This document shows positions 11,088 through 22,989 of a stretch of DNA of 64,000 nt, piece by piece. The stretch's first letter is position 1. Every line of letters begins with the position of its first letter. The position numbers were made by a program, and so were the translations under genes. The notes under the pieces are model-generated. The model made no database searches and was not told the DNA's origin. It worked only from the letters and a program-made list of their open reading frames with translations. Location: positions 16,223,001 through 16,287,000 of the forward strand of contig NC_064827.1 of NCBI RefSeq assembly GCF_024166365.1. Reading direction: 5' to 3'. The stretch comes from Elephas maximus indicus (Eukaryota; Chordata; Mammalia; Proboscidea; Elephantidae).

Positions 11088-14000
11088 TTGTTATTGTTAG
11101 GTCCCGTTGAGTCGGTTCCGACTCACAGCGACCCTGTGCACAACAGAATGAAACACTGCCCGGTCCTATGCCATCCTTACAATCGTTGTTATGCTTGAGC
11201 TCATTGTTGCAGCCACTGTGTCAATCCACCTCGTTGAGGGTCTTCCTCTTTTCTGCTGACCCGGTACTCTGCCAAGCATGATGTCCTCCAGGGACTGATC
11301 CCTCTTGACAACATGTCCAAAGTATGTAAAACCCAGTCTCACCATCCTTGCTTCTAAGGAGCATTCTGGTTGTACTTCTTCTAAGACAGATTTGTTTGTT
11401 CTCTTGGCAGTCCATGGTATAGTCAATATTCTTCACCAACGCCACAATTCAAAGGCATCAGTTCTTCTTCGGTCTTCCTTATTCATTGTCCAGCTTTCAT
11501 ATGCATATGATATGATTGACGTGATTGAAAATACCATGGCTTGGGTCAGGTGCACTTTAGTCTTCAAGGTGACATCTTTGGTTTTCAAAACTTTGAAGAG
11601 GTCTTTTGCAGCAGATTTACCCAATGCAATGCGTCTTTTGATTTCTTGACTGCTGCTTCCATCATGGTTGATTGTGGATCCAAGTAAAATGAAACCCTTG
11701 ACAACTTCAATCTTTTCTCCGTTTATCATGATGTTGCTCATTGGTCCAGTTGTGAGGATTTTTGTTTTCCCTATGTTGAGGTGCAATCCAAACTGAAGGC
11801 TGTGGTCTTTGATCTTCATTAGTAAGTGCTTCAAGTCCTCTTCACTTTCAGCAAGGAAGATTGTGTCACCTGCATAACACAGGTTGTTAATGAGTCTTCC
11901 TCCAATCCTGATGCCCAGTTCTTCTTCATGTAGTCCAGCTTCTCGGATTATTTGCTCAGCATACAGATTAAATAGGTATGGTGAAAGAATACAACCCTGA
12001 CGCACACCTTTCCTGACTTTAAATCAATCAGTATCCCCTTGTTCTGTACGAACAACTGCCTCTTGATCTATGTAAAGGTTCCTCATGAGCACAATAAAAT
12101 GTTCTGGAATTCCCATTCTTCGCAATGTTATCCATAGTTTGTTATGACCTACACAGTCAGATGCCTTTGCATAGTCAATAAAACACAGGTAAACATCCTG
12201 GTATTCTCTGTTTTCAGCCAGGATCCATCTGACATCAGCAATGATATCCCTGGTTCCACGTCATCTTCTGAAACCAGCCTGAATTTCTGGTGGTTCCCTG
12301 TCAATGTACTGCTGCAGCAGTTGTTGAATGGTCTTCAGCAAAATTTTGCTTACGTGTGATATTAATGATATTGTTCTATAATTTCCACATTTGGCTGGAT
12401 CACCTTTCTTGGGAATAGGCATAAATATGGATCTCTTCCAGTCAGTTGTCCAGGAAGCTGTCAGCTATATTTCTTGGCATAGATGAGCGAGCACCTCCAG
12501 CACTACATCTGTTTGTTGAAACATCTCAAGTGATATTCCATCAATTCCTGGAGCCTTGTTTTTCACCAATGCCTTCAGAGCAGCTTGGACTTCTTACTTC
12601 AGTACCATTGGTTCCTGATCATATGCCACCTCTTGAAGTAGTTGAACATCGACTAATTCTTTTTGGTATAATGACTTCTTTTGATGTTTCCTGCATCGTT
12701 TAATATTTTCCCCGTGGAATCCTTCACTGTTGCAACTCGGGGCCTGAATTTTTTCTTTAATTCTTTCAGCTTGAGAAACACCGATCATGTTCTTCCCTTT
12801 CAGTTGTCCACCTCCAGCTCTTTGCACATGTCATTATAGTACTTTACTTTGTCTTCTTGAGATGCCCTTTGAAATCTTCTTTTCAGTTCTTTTACTTCAT
12901 CAATTCTTCCTTTTGCTTTAGCTGCTCAACATTCGAGAGCAAGTTTCAGAGTCTCCTCTGACATCCATCTTGGTCTTTTCTTTCTTTCCTGTCTTTTCAG
13001 TGATCTCTTGCTTTCTTCATGGATGATGTCCTTGATGTCATTCCACAACTCGTCTGGTCTTTGGTTGCTAGTGTTCAATGCATCAAATCTTTTCTTCAGA
13101 TGGTCTCTAAAATCAGGTGGGAAATACCCAAGGTCATATTTTGGCTCTCGTGGACTTGCTCTGATTTTCTTCAGTTTCAGCTTGAACTTGCATAGGAGCA
13201 ATTGATGGTCTGTTCCACAGTCAGACCCTGGCCTTGCTCTGACTGATGATTTTGAGCTTTTCCATTGTCTCTTTCCACAGGTATAGTCAATTTGATTTCT
13301 GTGTGTCCCATCTGGTGAGGTCCATGTGTATAGTCACTGTTTATGTTGGTGAAAGAAGGTATTTGCGATGAAGAAGTCGTTGGTCTTGCAAAATTCTATC
13401 ATCTGATCTCTGGCATTGTTTCTATCACCAAGGCCATATTTTCCAACTACTGATCCTTCTTCTTTGTTTCCAACTTTTGCATTCCAATTGCCAGTAATTA
13501 TCAATGCATCTTGATCGCATGTTCGATCAATTTCAGACTGTAGCAGCTGATAAAAATGTTCTATTTCTTCATCTTTGGCTCTAGTGGTTGGTGTGTAAAT
13601 TTGAATAATAGTTGTATTAACTGGTCTTCCTTGTAGGTGTATGGATATTATCCTATCACTGACAGTGTTATACTTCAGGATACATCTTGAAACGTTCTTT
13701 TTGATGATGAATGCAACACCATTCCTCTTCAAGTTGTCATTCCCAGCATAGTAGACTGCATGATTATCCAATTCAGAATGGCCAATACCAGTCCATTTCG
13801 GCTCAGTAATGCCTAGGATATCGATGTTTATGCGTTCCATTTCATTTTTGACAATTTCCAATTTTCCTAGATTCATAGTTCATACATTCCATGTTCCGAT
13901 TATTAATGGATGTTTGCAGCTGTTTCTTCTCATTTTGAGTCATGCCACATCAGCAAATGAAGGTCCCAAAAGCTTTACTCCATCCACATCACTAAGGTCA

Positions 14001-14310
14001 ACTCTGCTTTGAGGAGGCAGCCCTTCCCCAGTCATCTTTTGAGTGCCGTCCAACCTGGGGGGCTCATCTTCCAGCACTATATCAGACAGTGTTCTGCTTC
14101 TATTCATAAGGTTTTCACTGGCTAATGCTTTTCAGAAGTAGACTGCCAGGTCCTTCTTCCTAGTCTGTCTTAGTCTGGAAGCTCAGCTGAAACCTGTCCT
14201 CCATGGGCGACCCTGCTGGTATCTAAATACTGGTGGCATAGCTTCCAGCTTCACACAAGCCCCCACAGTACGACAAACTGACAGACATGTGGGGGATACA
14301 GCCACAAGAA
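11088..14310 (-). mobile_element. Nearly full-length RTE-clade (BovB-like) LINE, decayed
   Basis: About 3.2 kb, the usual RTE length, read on the minus strand. The 5' leader is at about 13,930-14,310. The APE-type endonuclease (13,334-13,876) has 'MNLGKLEIVKNEMERIN', 'GITEPKW' and 'IIQIYTPT'. A linker follows at 12,926-13,201 ('SKRSLKRQERKKRPRWMSEE'). The reverse transcriptase lies about 11,430-12,900, with 'MRQGCILSPYLFNLYAEQI' and thumb/C-terminal sequence to 'DAFELWRW'. The 3' end is 'gtcggttccgactcacagcg'. Frameshifts and stops separate the parts. Both catalytic centres are altered: the endonuclease motif reads GNWNAK and the RT box reads YAGD. Confidence 0.92.
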
Positions 14311-14820
14311 AACAGACAAAAAATCCAATGGATCCATCATGCCACTTAAAACTCAGCATGGTTATTTGCCAATGACTGTGAACACTTTATAAAAAGCCCT
14401 GGTGAAAACTCATCCTTCTTAATTAGCTTGGCTTCACATTTTATGTAGCCCCTCTTTTTTATTTTGCCACATTTTCACTTGGTGGTATGGTTTCAGATAT
14501 CCTGATATTGACTTAGAAACCAGATGCTAGGAAGCTGCCCTTTCAAAATGGCCCCTCAACCCCAAACTGCACAAACACAAGCAAAGGGCCCTGCGTCTCT
14601 ATGGCAGTCCATAAACATTCTTACAATGTGGCCAGTCAACGTTCCTTACCACCACAAAAATTCCATATAATTCACTGCATTCCTCCACCGCCAATATATA
14701 CAATCCCGTAGCACTTACAGCTTGTAGACCTTTATTTACCTCAGATTCCTAGATTACTGAGCATCATTGCCATCCTAGTGATTGACACCTGGAAAAGACA
14801 CAGATTGCCCATGGAGAGGT
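14311..14820. other. Intergenic sequence, nothing recognised
   Basis: No gene or repeat family seen. Confidence 0.4.
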
Positions 14821-15034
14821 ATACCAAACCAAACCATACCCACTGCCATCGAGTCAATTCCAACTCATAGCAGCCCTGTAGGACAGGGTAGAACTGCCCC
14901 AAAGGAGTTCCAAAACTGTAAATCTTTACAAAAGCAAACTGATACATCTTTCTCCCACAGAGTGGCTGGTGGGTTTGAACCACAGACCTTTCAGTTAGCA
15001 GCCAAGAGCTTAACCACTGTGACACCAGGGTTCC
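14821..15034 (-). repeat. AfroSINE, full length with extra middle segment
   Basis: 'accaaaccataccc' tail, 'gccatcgagtcaattccaac', 'aaatctttacaaaagcaaac', ending 'accagggttcc'. Confidence 0.9.
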
Positions 15035-15756
15035 TTGGAGAGGTATAAAATACCTTCAAATGCAGCAATGAGAACTGGGTTGAGACAGCACTGGAGAAGC
15101 TGTCGAGCACTTCTAGAACATCTGCTCCACTCAACCCTGCCCCAAACTGGAAGATTGCTTCACCAGAACATTCAATATCTTTATTGACCCTACATTCATC
15201 CGTCTTCCACTGACCGTTACTGAACCTGGTCCCAAAAACTTGGGCTGGGAAGCCAAAGCACTTAGCAGAAGTATTAGACCCCTGCAGGTTGGTATCTTGG
15301 CCTCCTTGTATACTTAATAACATGCAGAGGTGATGGCACTGAAAATATAGTAATGGCAGCCAGCCCCTCACCTCAAGCATACCCCAGACCCTCGTCAGGG
15401 CCTTTCATGGAGCTCCCCTAATGGAACTGGGTAGGAAACTGGGGTAAGTGAGCCTTTGCAGCAATCATCCTGAACACCCTCTCATTTATTCCTGGACTGC
15501 TGTCACTCTGAAACCCCCTTCTCCCTCTGAACTCTGCTTCTATTTCACTGCATCCTCAACTGTGAGCCTGCCTCTGACCTTTTGGACCTGATACCCAAGC
15601 CAAGTGTTCCCGTCAGATGACTCTTGCCTTTTCTTACTGGACTCTCTCTGATTTAGTTTGCCCGTTTGATCTCTGACACTGTGTTGCTCTGTTTAAGAAA
15701 GTCCATCAGAGCCTTAAAGGAGAGGAGATGGGCAACTTACACATTTGTGGTTGCCA
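15035..15756. other. Intergenic sequence, nothing recognised
   Basis: No coding signal beyond chance frames; no repeat recognised. Confidence 0.4.
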
Positions 15757-15937
15757 AAGCCCTGGTGGTAGAAACGGTTAAGTGCTTGGTTTGAACCCAC
15801 CTAGCAGCTCCGTGGGAGAAAGACCTGGCAATCTGCTTCTGTAAAGATTACAGCCAAGAAAATCTTATGGGGCAGTTCTCTGTCACGTGGGGTTGCTATC
15901 AGTTGAAATTGATTCGACAGCACCTAACAAGAAGAAA
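15757..15937 (+). repeat. AfroSINE
   Basis: 'aaagccctggtggtagaaac' to 'ttgaaattgattcgacagc'; short deletion in the first half. Confidence 0.85.
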
Positions 15938-15984
15938 GGTTTGCTAGTTTGCAGTGCGTATGTTTGCTCAGAAGGCAAACATTT

Positions 15985-16265
15985 ACAATAATAAGAGCTA
16001 AAATTTGTATGCCACTTACTATGGACCGGGAACGATTCTAAATGCTCTTCGTACCTTAACTCATTTAACCCTCACTACGAGTCAGAATCGACCAGACAGT
16101 GATGGTTTTTTGTTTTTTAATAGCTCTTCGAGGGAGATTCTTAATTATTCCTGTTTTATAGAGTAGGAGACCAAAGAGGTAAAGTAACTTTTCCTGAGAA
16201 TACACAGCTAGCAAGTGCAGATCTGATATTTAAATAAGGGATTCTGAATCTAGAACCCCTCACCC
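15985..16265 (+). repeat. MIR element interrupted by a SINE tail
   Basis: MIR core features: 'cttaactcatttaaccctca', then 'ttaattattcctgttttata', 'aggtaaagtaacttttcctg' and 'cacagctagcaagtgcag'. A 3' AfroSINE piece (16073-16120, 'gagtcagaatcgaccagaca' plus a T-rich tail) sits inside it. Confidence 0.7.
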
Positions 16266-16355
16266 TTATCCACGACGCAGCGTAGTTTTATCACCTGACC
16301 CCCATAACCAACCAATTGACCTGAGTTTTATCTGAAAGACAAGGATTCAGGAATC

Positions 16356-16690
16356 TTGTTGTATATCATTGCAATAAACGTTCTTCCTTCAGATCACTAC
16401 ATGGTAAATCCCTCACCTTCTCCAGATTTTTATTCAAAAGTCACCCCTCCTGGCCACTCCATGTACAATTTCGACCACTGCACTCCCTTCCTTGGTTTAT
16501 CACTATATAGCATAGATTATATTGTTGCATTTTTTTTTCCGCAACTATGCTTATTGTCTGACTCTCCCATTGGAATGTAAAATCCATAAGGACAGGAATT
16601 TTTCCAAGTTTTGTTCCCTATTATATTATATCCCTAGCATTGAATGCAGTGCCTGGCACATAGTAAATGCTCAATAAATGAATGGAAGAA
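16356..16690 (+). repeat. L2-type LINE 3' end
   Basis: Typical L2 terminus: 'aatccataaggacaggaatt' and 'gtgcctggcacatagtaaat' followed by 'gctcaataaatgaatgg'. Confidence 0.75.
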
Positions 16691-17127
16691 GAGAAGGCAG
16701 CCCAGAGGCTGGCTGGATCTTCCTCATATCTCATAAAACTCCACAGGGCTGGGGCCGACAAAAGGGACCTGACTTGTGCTTAGAATGGGTGAGCAGGATG
16801 ACAAATAGCCATCTCAACCAAAAGTGAGGGTAGCCAAAGTCAGAAAGGCAAACTGGGTTCAAACCAAGGAGGCATTTGAAATCACTAAACACAAAAGAAC
16901 ATGAAAGCAAATGAGGCCGAAATCTGCCACACAACTGCTCCTTAAGCCATGTAGCTTGTACTGCATCTTCCTTCACCTGCTCAAGTGTCTGCCTCCAGAG
17001 TGCATTGCAGGCTTCTTACTTCCGTTTTAGAGCTCTTGCCTGTAGCCCAAGAAGGGTGGGTGGTGTTCTGGAGAATGATTGGCAAGGTTGCTCAGCTCCC
17101 TCACACGTTTACTTCCCTTCTAAGGCT

Positions 17128-17453
17128 TGCCAAAATCAAACCAAACCTGTCGCCATTGAGTGGACTCATAGTGAACCTGTTAGACAGAGTAGAACTGCCT
17201 CATAGTTTCCAAGGCTGTAATCTTTACTCAAGCCCTGGTGGTGAAATGGTTAGGAGCTCGGCTGCTAACCAAAAGGTCCACAGTTCAAATCCACCAGCTG
17301 CTCCTTGGAAACCCTGTAGGGCAGTTCTACCCTGTCCTATAGGGTAGCTATGAGTCGGAATTGACTCCATGGCAATGGGTAATCTTTACAGAAGCCGACC
17401 GCCACATCTTACTCCTGCTGAGCAGCTAGTGGGTTCGAACCACCTGAGGGTCC
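17128..17453 (-). repeat. AfroSINE split by a second AfroSINE
   Basis: Outer copy is 17,128-17,227 ('gccattgagtggactcatag') and 17,380-17,453 ('tctttacagaagccgaccgc', 'gggttcgaaccacc'). The inner SINE is inserted between direct repeats. Confidence 0.85.
17228..17379 (+). repeat. AfroSINE nested in an antisense AfroSINE
   Basis: 'aagccctggtggtgaaatgg' to 'ttgactccatggcaatggg', flanked by the direct repeat TAATCTTTAC (17,218-17,227 and 17,380-17,389). Confidence 0.9.
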
Positions 17454-18047
17454 TAGAAAAGAAAGTCCTTATAGTCCTACCCCAGGCAGCTCTCGGGAAG
17501 TGTCTCCAGGCTCCATCGACCTCCCTTCTGGAACCCCTTACATTGACCCAGCTTCCTTCCTGTCCGTCTTGTTACCTCCCACTTGGATTTCACCTCTCTC
17601 CCTAGTCCCTTTTTGGTGAGATTTTGGTTGTGGACTATGTTCCTGGCTTTTGATTTTGGCTTCACTGTTTGATGTTGTCTCTTGAATAAGCCCTTTACTC
17701 AGCAGTCTCTGAGCAGGTCTGACCCAGTATCTAGGGCTCCTAGTCCTTCAGGAGGGGATTTAGGGCAAAGGAATAGAGAGAAAATTTGCAAGACACACCT
17801 TCTCCCTGCCACTTCCCCGCTCCCTGCCGCCCCCCCCCCAGCTTCTCCTCGACACTAGGGTGTGCTGTTCACACATATTTTACCCTATTTCATGCCACAC
17901 AAAGCCCACTCTCAGGCTCTTCACCCCCAAACCTCCATCTGCCACAACTCCTGATGAAATCCTAAATGTAGGATTTCCCCTGAAATGTGGATAAAACTCG
18001 CACTAGCTCCTAAAGTAGAAAAAGACTGACCATTAACTAGGGTTCTG
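17454..18047. other. Intergenic sequence, nothing recognised
   Basis: Contains a C-run near 17,830 and no recognised gene or repeat. Confidence 0.4.
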
Positions 18048-18580
18048 TGGCTGTGGAAGCTAAAACCAACATGCAGTCCCTTATCCCGTGCCGGAAGAGC
18101 TTGGCTACCAACTGGTTTCACAGGGCAAAAGTTGAAGATGGTAAGTAATCTAACTTTTAGAAATAGTAATTAGCTCGTTCCCATAGACAAATGTGTAATC
18201 AACAGTTCCTGCTCTTTAACCCCCGCATTCCAGACAAGCAGATGCCTGGTTATCTGCCTCGGCTCAGCATCCATGGGTTCCCCACATCCAGCCCTTCCCC
18301 CTCAAAAAAACTGCAAAATTTGTCTTCTTATGCAAACTAATATTTCAGAGAAGAAAGGATTTCGAAGGACATTTTCATGAGCCTCTGAAAAACCGGCTAA
18401 AATGGCCCAGACTTCTAGGACTCTCTATGTTCCCCTCTGACTGTATTAAGCCTGATGCTGCCACATTTCTGGGAACAGGAGGTTAAGGCTGTGTGTTGCC
18501 TGATCCGCGAATCGTCGATGGAATATTAAATGTCTACTGTTGTTTTTAACCTTGTTTCCATTCTCAGAAGTTCTTTTACA
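18048..18580 (+). mobile_element. Retroviral-type LTR, copy 1
   Basis: Starts 'TGGCTGTGGAAGCTAAAACC' and ends 'agaagttcttttACA'. It matches 28,803-29,532 along its length, e.g. 'agatgcctggttatctgcct', 'gaaggacattttcatga' and 'cctgatccgcgaa', with a few indels. It may be a solo LTR or the 5' LTR of the decayed provirus. Confidence 0.7.
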
Positions 18581-18700
18581 TTTCCTGTGTCAGAGAGGTG
18601 GGATTCCCTAGGTAGCTTCTGTGATCCCTAGATCAGTTGCCGGTTCGAGCTTCGGTACCAAGTTGAGTTGGTTGGGCTCCTTCGCCCCCACTTTATCTCA

Positions 18701-18720
18701 GGGGTGCTTAGGGGTGCTTA
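18701..18720 (+). repeat. 10-base tandem duplication
   Basis: 'ggggtgctta' twice, perfect, just downstream of LTR copy 1. Confidence 0.9.
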
Positions 18721-18840
18721 GGTTAATAAAAAAAAAAAGTTATCAGAAACAGAGCTGTGAACCTTGCATACTAACTCTTCTGAGATTTATTTTTCAATTT
18801 GTGTTTTAAATTGTCGCTTTTGAAACTGCTGTCCTGATAA

Positions 18841-19012
18841 ACCAAAAAAAAAAAAAAATCCCATTGCCGTCGAGTTGATTTCCACTCATAGCGGTTCTAT
18901 AGGATAAAGTAGAACTGCCCTATAGAATTTCCAAGGAGCACCTGGTGAATTTCAACTGCCGACCCCTTTGGTTAGCAGCTGTAGCGCTTAACTACTGCAA
19001 CACCAGAGTTTC
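18841..19012 (-). repeat. AfroSINE
   Basis: 'accaaaaaaaaaaa' tail, 'gccgtcgagttgatttccac', ending 'acaccagagttt'. Confidence 0.88.
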
Positions 19013-19640
19013 TGCTGTCCTCATAGTGCAAAATCCAGTATTTATAGCAAGTTTGGGGAATCATAGTGCTCAGGGATGTCTCAATGTGGGGTATGCTGAA
19101 TCAAAGAAGCTGATTTTCCTTGTGGAACCCTGGCTGGCTACATGGCCAAGAGCTACGGCTCTAGGTCTTGTTTATGTTTGGATTCTTGTTTGAGCTCGCT
19201 AACAATTGCGTTTAAATCAATGGCCACTTTAGGGTACTTTTCAATTGGAAAGACTAATATATTTAAGGTCTAAAATAAGAGACTAAGTCTCTAGCCGGCA
19301 GAGTGAATTACAGTCAAAAAGAATGACACCAGGTTTCATATGGTGGTTATGAAGGAATCCCAGAGTCTTTAAGCCACAAAAATGTGTGGGCATGGGTGGA
19401 GCATCTTAGAATCTTACCCCACTCGCCACTGACAAAGACACCCATGAAAGGATAAGCTGGGACATGAAATGGGCCAGAGCACTAGACTGTCCATCAGCCA
19501 CAAAAAAAAAACTCTCATGCAGTAGAGGCACAGTAGGAAACAAAACTCTCACCAAAGCTGGCGGCAGACTCCCTGCTATGAATTCTATTTGACTCTGGGA
19601 GACCGAAGATTCACCCTAAAAGAACAGGATTGTTAACATC
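19013..19640. other. Unassigned sequence between SINE and LTR
   Basis: Nothing recognised. If the flanking LTR pair is one provirus, this could be leader or internal sequence, but no motif supports that. Confidence 0.3.
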
Positions 19641-20079
19641 TGCCTTAGTTATCTAGTGCTGCAATAACATAAATACCACAAGTAGAGGGCTTTAAAACAC
19701 AGAAATTTATTTTCTCACAGTTTGGAGGCTAGAAGTCTGAATTCACAGTGCTGGCTCTAGGGAAACATTTTCTCTCTGTGTCGACTCTAGAGGAAGGTCC
19801 CTGTCTATTCAGCTTCTACTTCCTGGTTCCTTGGAGATTTCCATGTGTCTTGGCATCTGTCTTACCCCATCTCTCTCTCTGCAGGTTTTTTAAATCTCTT
19901 TTTGTATCTCAAAACAGATTGAAGATACACCCTACACTAATCCTGCCTCTTTAGCATTACAAAGACAACCCATTCCCAAATGAGATTATAACCACAGGTA
20001 TAGAGGATTTTTTTTTTTTTTAATAGAGGTTAGGATTTACAATGCGTATTTTGGGGGACAGAATTCTATCCATCCCCCA
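19641..20079 (-). mobile_element. ERVL-MaLR-like solo LTR
   Basis: 'cttagttatctagtgctgca', 'agaaatttattttctcacag', 'gaggctagaagtctgaattc', ending 'gggggacagaattctatcc'. Confidence 0.75.
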
Positions 20080-20095
20080 TGCATCTATCAGTTTT

Positions 20096-21265
20096 TTATG
20101 CTATTGCGGCATGACTCAAAATGAGAAGAAACAGCTGCAAACATCCATTAGTAATTGGAAGGTGGAATGTACGAAGTATGAATCTAGGAAAATTGGAAAT
20201 CATCAAAAATGAAATGGAACAAATAAACACTGATATGCTAGGCATCAGTGAGCTGAATCGGACCATTTCGAATCGGACAATCATACGGCCTTCTGTGCCA
20301 GGAATGACAACTTGAAAAGAAATGGCATTGTATCACCATCAAAAGGAACATTTCAAGACTTATCCTGACGCTGTCAATGATAGGATAATATCCATATGCC
20401 TACGAGGAAGACCAGTTAATGCGACTATTATTCAAATTTATGCACCAACCAATAGGGCCAAAGATGAAGAAATTGAAGATTTTTACCAACTTCTGCAGTC
20501 TGAAATTGATTGAACATGCACTCAGGTTACAAGTTCAAGTTGAAAAAAAAAAAAACAAGTTCAAGTTGAAGCTGAAGAAAATTAGAACAAGTCCACAAAA
20601 GCCAAAGTATGACTTTGAGTATATCCCACCTCAATTTTGAGGCTGTCTCAAGAATAGATTTGATGCGTGGAACATTAATGACCAAAGACCTGATGAGTTG
20701 TGGAATGAAGGACATCATGTAAGAAGAAAGCCACAGATCATTAAAAACACAGGAAAGAAAGAAAAGACCATAATGGATGTCAGAAGAGGTTTTGGAACTT
20801 GCTCTTGAATGTCGAGTAGCTAAAGCAAAAGGAAGAAATGATGAAGTCAAAGAGCTGAACAGAAGATTTCAAAGGTCAGCTCAAGAAGACCAGGTGAATT
20901 ATTATAATGACATGTGCAAAGACCTGGAGTTAGGAAACCAAAAGGGAAGAACACACCAAAAGAACAAACAAATCTGTCTTGGAAGAAATACAGCCAGAAT
21001 GTCCCTTAGGTGAGACTACATCTCACGTACTTTGGACATGTTATCAGGAGGGATTTGTCCCTGGAGAAGGATATTATGCTTGATAGAGTAGAAGGTCACT
21101 GAAAAAGAGCAAGATCCTCAACAAGATGGATCAGCGCAGTGGCTGCAACAACGCGCTCAAGCATAACAATTGTGAGGATGGCGCAGGACTGGGCAGTGTT
21201 TCGTTCTGTTGTACATAGGGTCACTATGAGTCTAAACTAACTTGATGGCACCTGACAACAACGAT
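20096..21265 (+). mobile_element. RTE-clade LINE with most of the RT deleted
   Basis: Encodes endonuclease start 'MNLGKLEIIKNEMEQIN', 'IIQIYAPTNRAKDEE' and the linker to '..MSEEVLELALEC', then jumps to C-terminal and 3' UTR sequence ('ctatgagtctaaactaac', 'cacctgacaacaacga'). The RT palm is missing; stops and frameshifts throughout. Confidence 0.85.
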
Positions 21266-21772
21266 TCAATCCATAACAGGCCCTGCCTAGTAAGGTTGCC
21301 TCACCTTAGAGGAGCAAAAATTAGGGAGAGACATATCACCAGCAACACAGAGGCTGAGGAAAGAACTTCAAGAGTACACCCAAAGTAATATTGGCACATC
21401 TATCCAGGACTTCCTGTAGGTCGCTATGAGTCGGAATCGACTCTACGGCACTGGGTACGGGGTATCCAGGGCTATGGAGACGTAGGAGAGAAGGGTCCAG
21501 CAGGAATCTCCAACGAGCACATAAAAGCACTAGTCTGAGGGAAAGATTCCCCTTCAGCCATCTTGCAGGCCCAGAGAGCACAATGTGCTAAAGAATTGTC
21601 ATATACTCTTTCCTCTGCTTCACCTTCAGCACTGACTGTGGGTGACACAGCAGCTACTGAATGGTAAGAACTGTGGCAGGAACAAGAGAAAAGCTGAACG
21701 GCCTACCCGCTTTTTCCAGGCAAATCATGTTCAGAGTTTGGATATTATAGTTAAGGCTGTGTTTCTGACTAA
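21266..21772. other. Intergenic sequence with a SINE tail fragment
   Basis: 21,410-21,465 is an AfroSINE 3' piece ('ggtcgctatgagtcggaatc'). The rest is not recognised. Confidence 0.5.
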
Positions 21773-21940
21773 AGGAAACCGTGGTGGCATAGTGGTTAAG
21801 TGCTATGGCTGTTAACCAGATGGTCAGCAGTTTGAATCCACCAGGCGCTCCTTGGAAACCCTGTGGGGCAGTTCTACTCTGTGCTATAGGGTCGTCATGA
21901 GTTGGAATTGACTTGACACTAACGGGTTTTATTTTTCTGA
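21773..21940 (+). repeat. AfroSINE
   Basis: 'gaaaccgtggtggcatagtg' to 'gagttggaattgacttgaca'. Confidence 0.9.
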
Positions 21941-22511
21941 CTAAAAGTTTGTTCCCTAAGAATAAATTGGAAAGCCACGAGATCAGCCCAAGTTTTTTTG
22001 TTTTTGTTTTTTTAAAGGAGTCTCACCATCCTCACTTCCAAGAAGTACTCTGGCTGTATTTCTTCCAAGACAGACTTGGTTCTTCTGGCCCAGCCCATTC
22101 TTCTGGCAGTCTATAGTATTTTCAATATTCTTTGCCAACACCATAATTCAAAGGCATCAATTCTTCTTAGTCTTCCTTATTCATCACCCAGCTTTCATAT
22201 GCATATGAGTCAATTGAACACACCATATCTTAGGTCAGGCACACCTTAGTCTTCAAGGTGACACCTTTGCTTTTTAACACTTTAAAGAGGTCTTTAGCTG
22301 CAGATTTGCCCAATACAATGCATTGTTTGATTTCCTGACAGCTGCTTCCATGGGCGTTGATTATAGGCCCAAGCAAAACAAAATCCTTGACAATTTCAAT
22401 CTTTTCTCCATTTACCATGATGTTGCTTTTTGGTCCAGTTGTGAGGATTTTTGTTTTCTTTAAGTTTAGGTGTAACCCATACTGACAGCTGTAGTCTGAT
22501 CTTCATCAGTA

Positions 22512-22989
22512 AGTGCTTCAAGTGAGCTATGACACTGAAGGTAGCAAGACGCAGTGGCAAAGACCCAGCAGCAGAGACCCGGCAGCAGGAGATGGTGTTG
22601 TAGGCTTTCCAGCCCATGGAGAGAAAAAGCTGAGTGCCTGTGGGGAGAGACCTAGGGGCAAGGAGAGTTGTGCCTGTGAGCAAGGCTGGGAAGAGGCTGT
22701 CTTGATGGAAGAACTGTATTCTGAGTGTTCCTGAGTCTGAATTGTAACTTGTTACTTCCCTAGTAAACCCCATAATCATGAGTATTGTCTGTGAGTCCTG
22801 TGTTGTCATCACAATGAATTATTGAACCCAGCAGAAAAGTAGAGAGTGTCACGGAGGGATGGTTGGTGACAGAACTGGTAAAGATGGTGGAGGAAGGAGG
22901 CTTGTTTGGCCTCTGCCTCATGGGAGTCAGCCTTGCGCTGTTGATTTTGGTTCTCGTTCCTCCTTGTGGGGTTAGAAGAGATCAGACAC
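22512..22989. mobile_element. Unidentified insertion in the RTE element, about 480 bases
   Basis: Breaks the RTE sequence between '..aagtgcttcaagt' and 'tctcttcgctttcagc', with a possible CAAGT duplication at both edges. G-rich, with 'ctgtgagtcctgtgttgtca' and 'ggagagacctaggggcaagg'. A 5-base duplication would suit an LTR, but no TG..CA ends are seen. Confidence 0.45.

Noticed and set aside
11433-12005. 190-codon reverse-transcriptase frame as a host gene
   Set aside because: It belongs to an RTE LINE with flanking endonuclease, leader and 3' end, has YAGD at the active site, and is repeated elsewhere in the window as fragments.
18581-18700. Possible retroviral primer-binding site after LTR copy 1
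   Set aside because: No 18-base match to a tRNA 3' end could be recognised; 'tgggattccctagg' is too weak to call.
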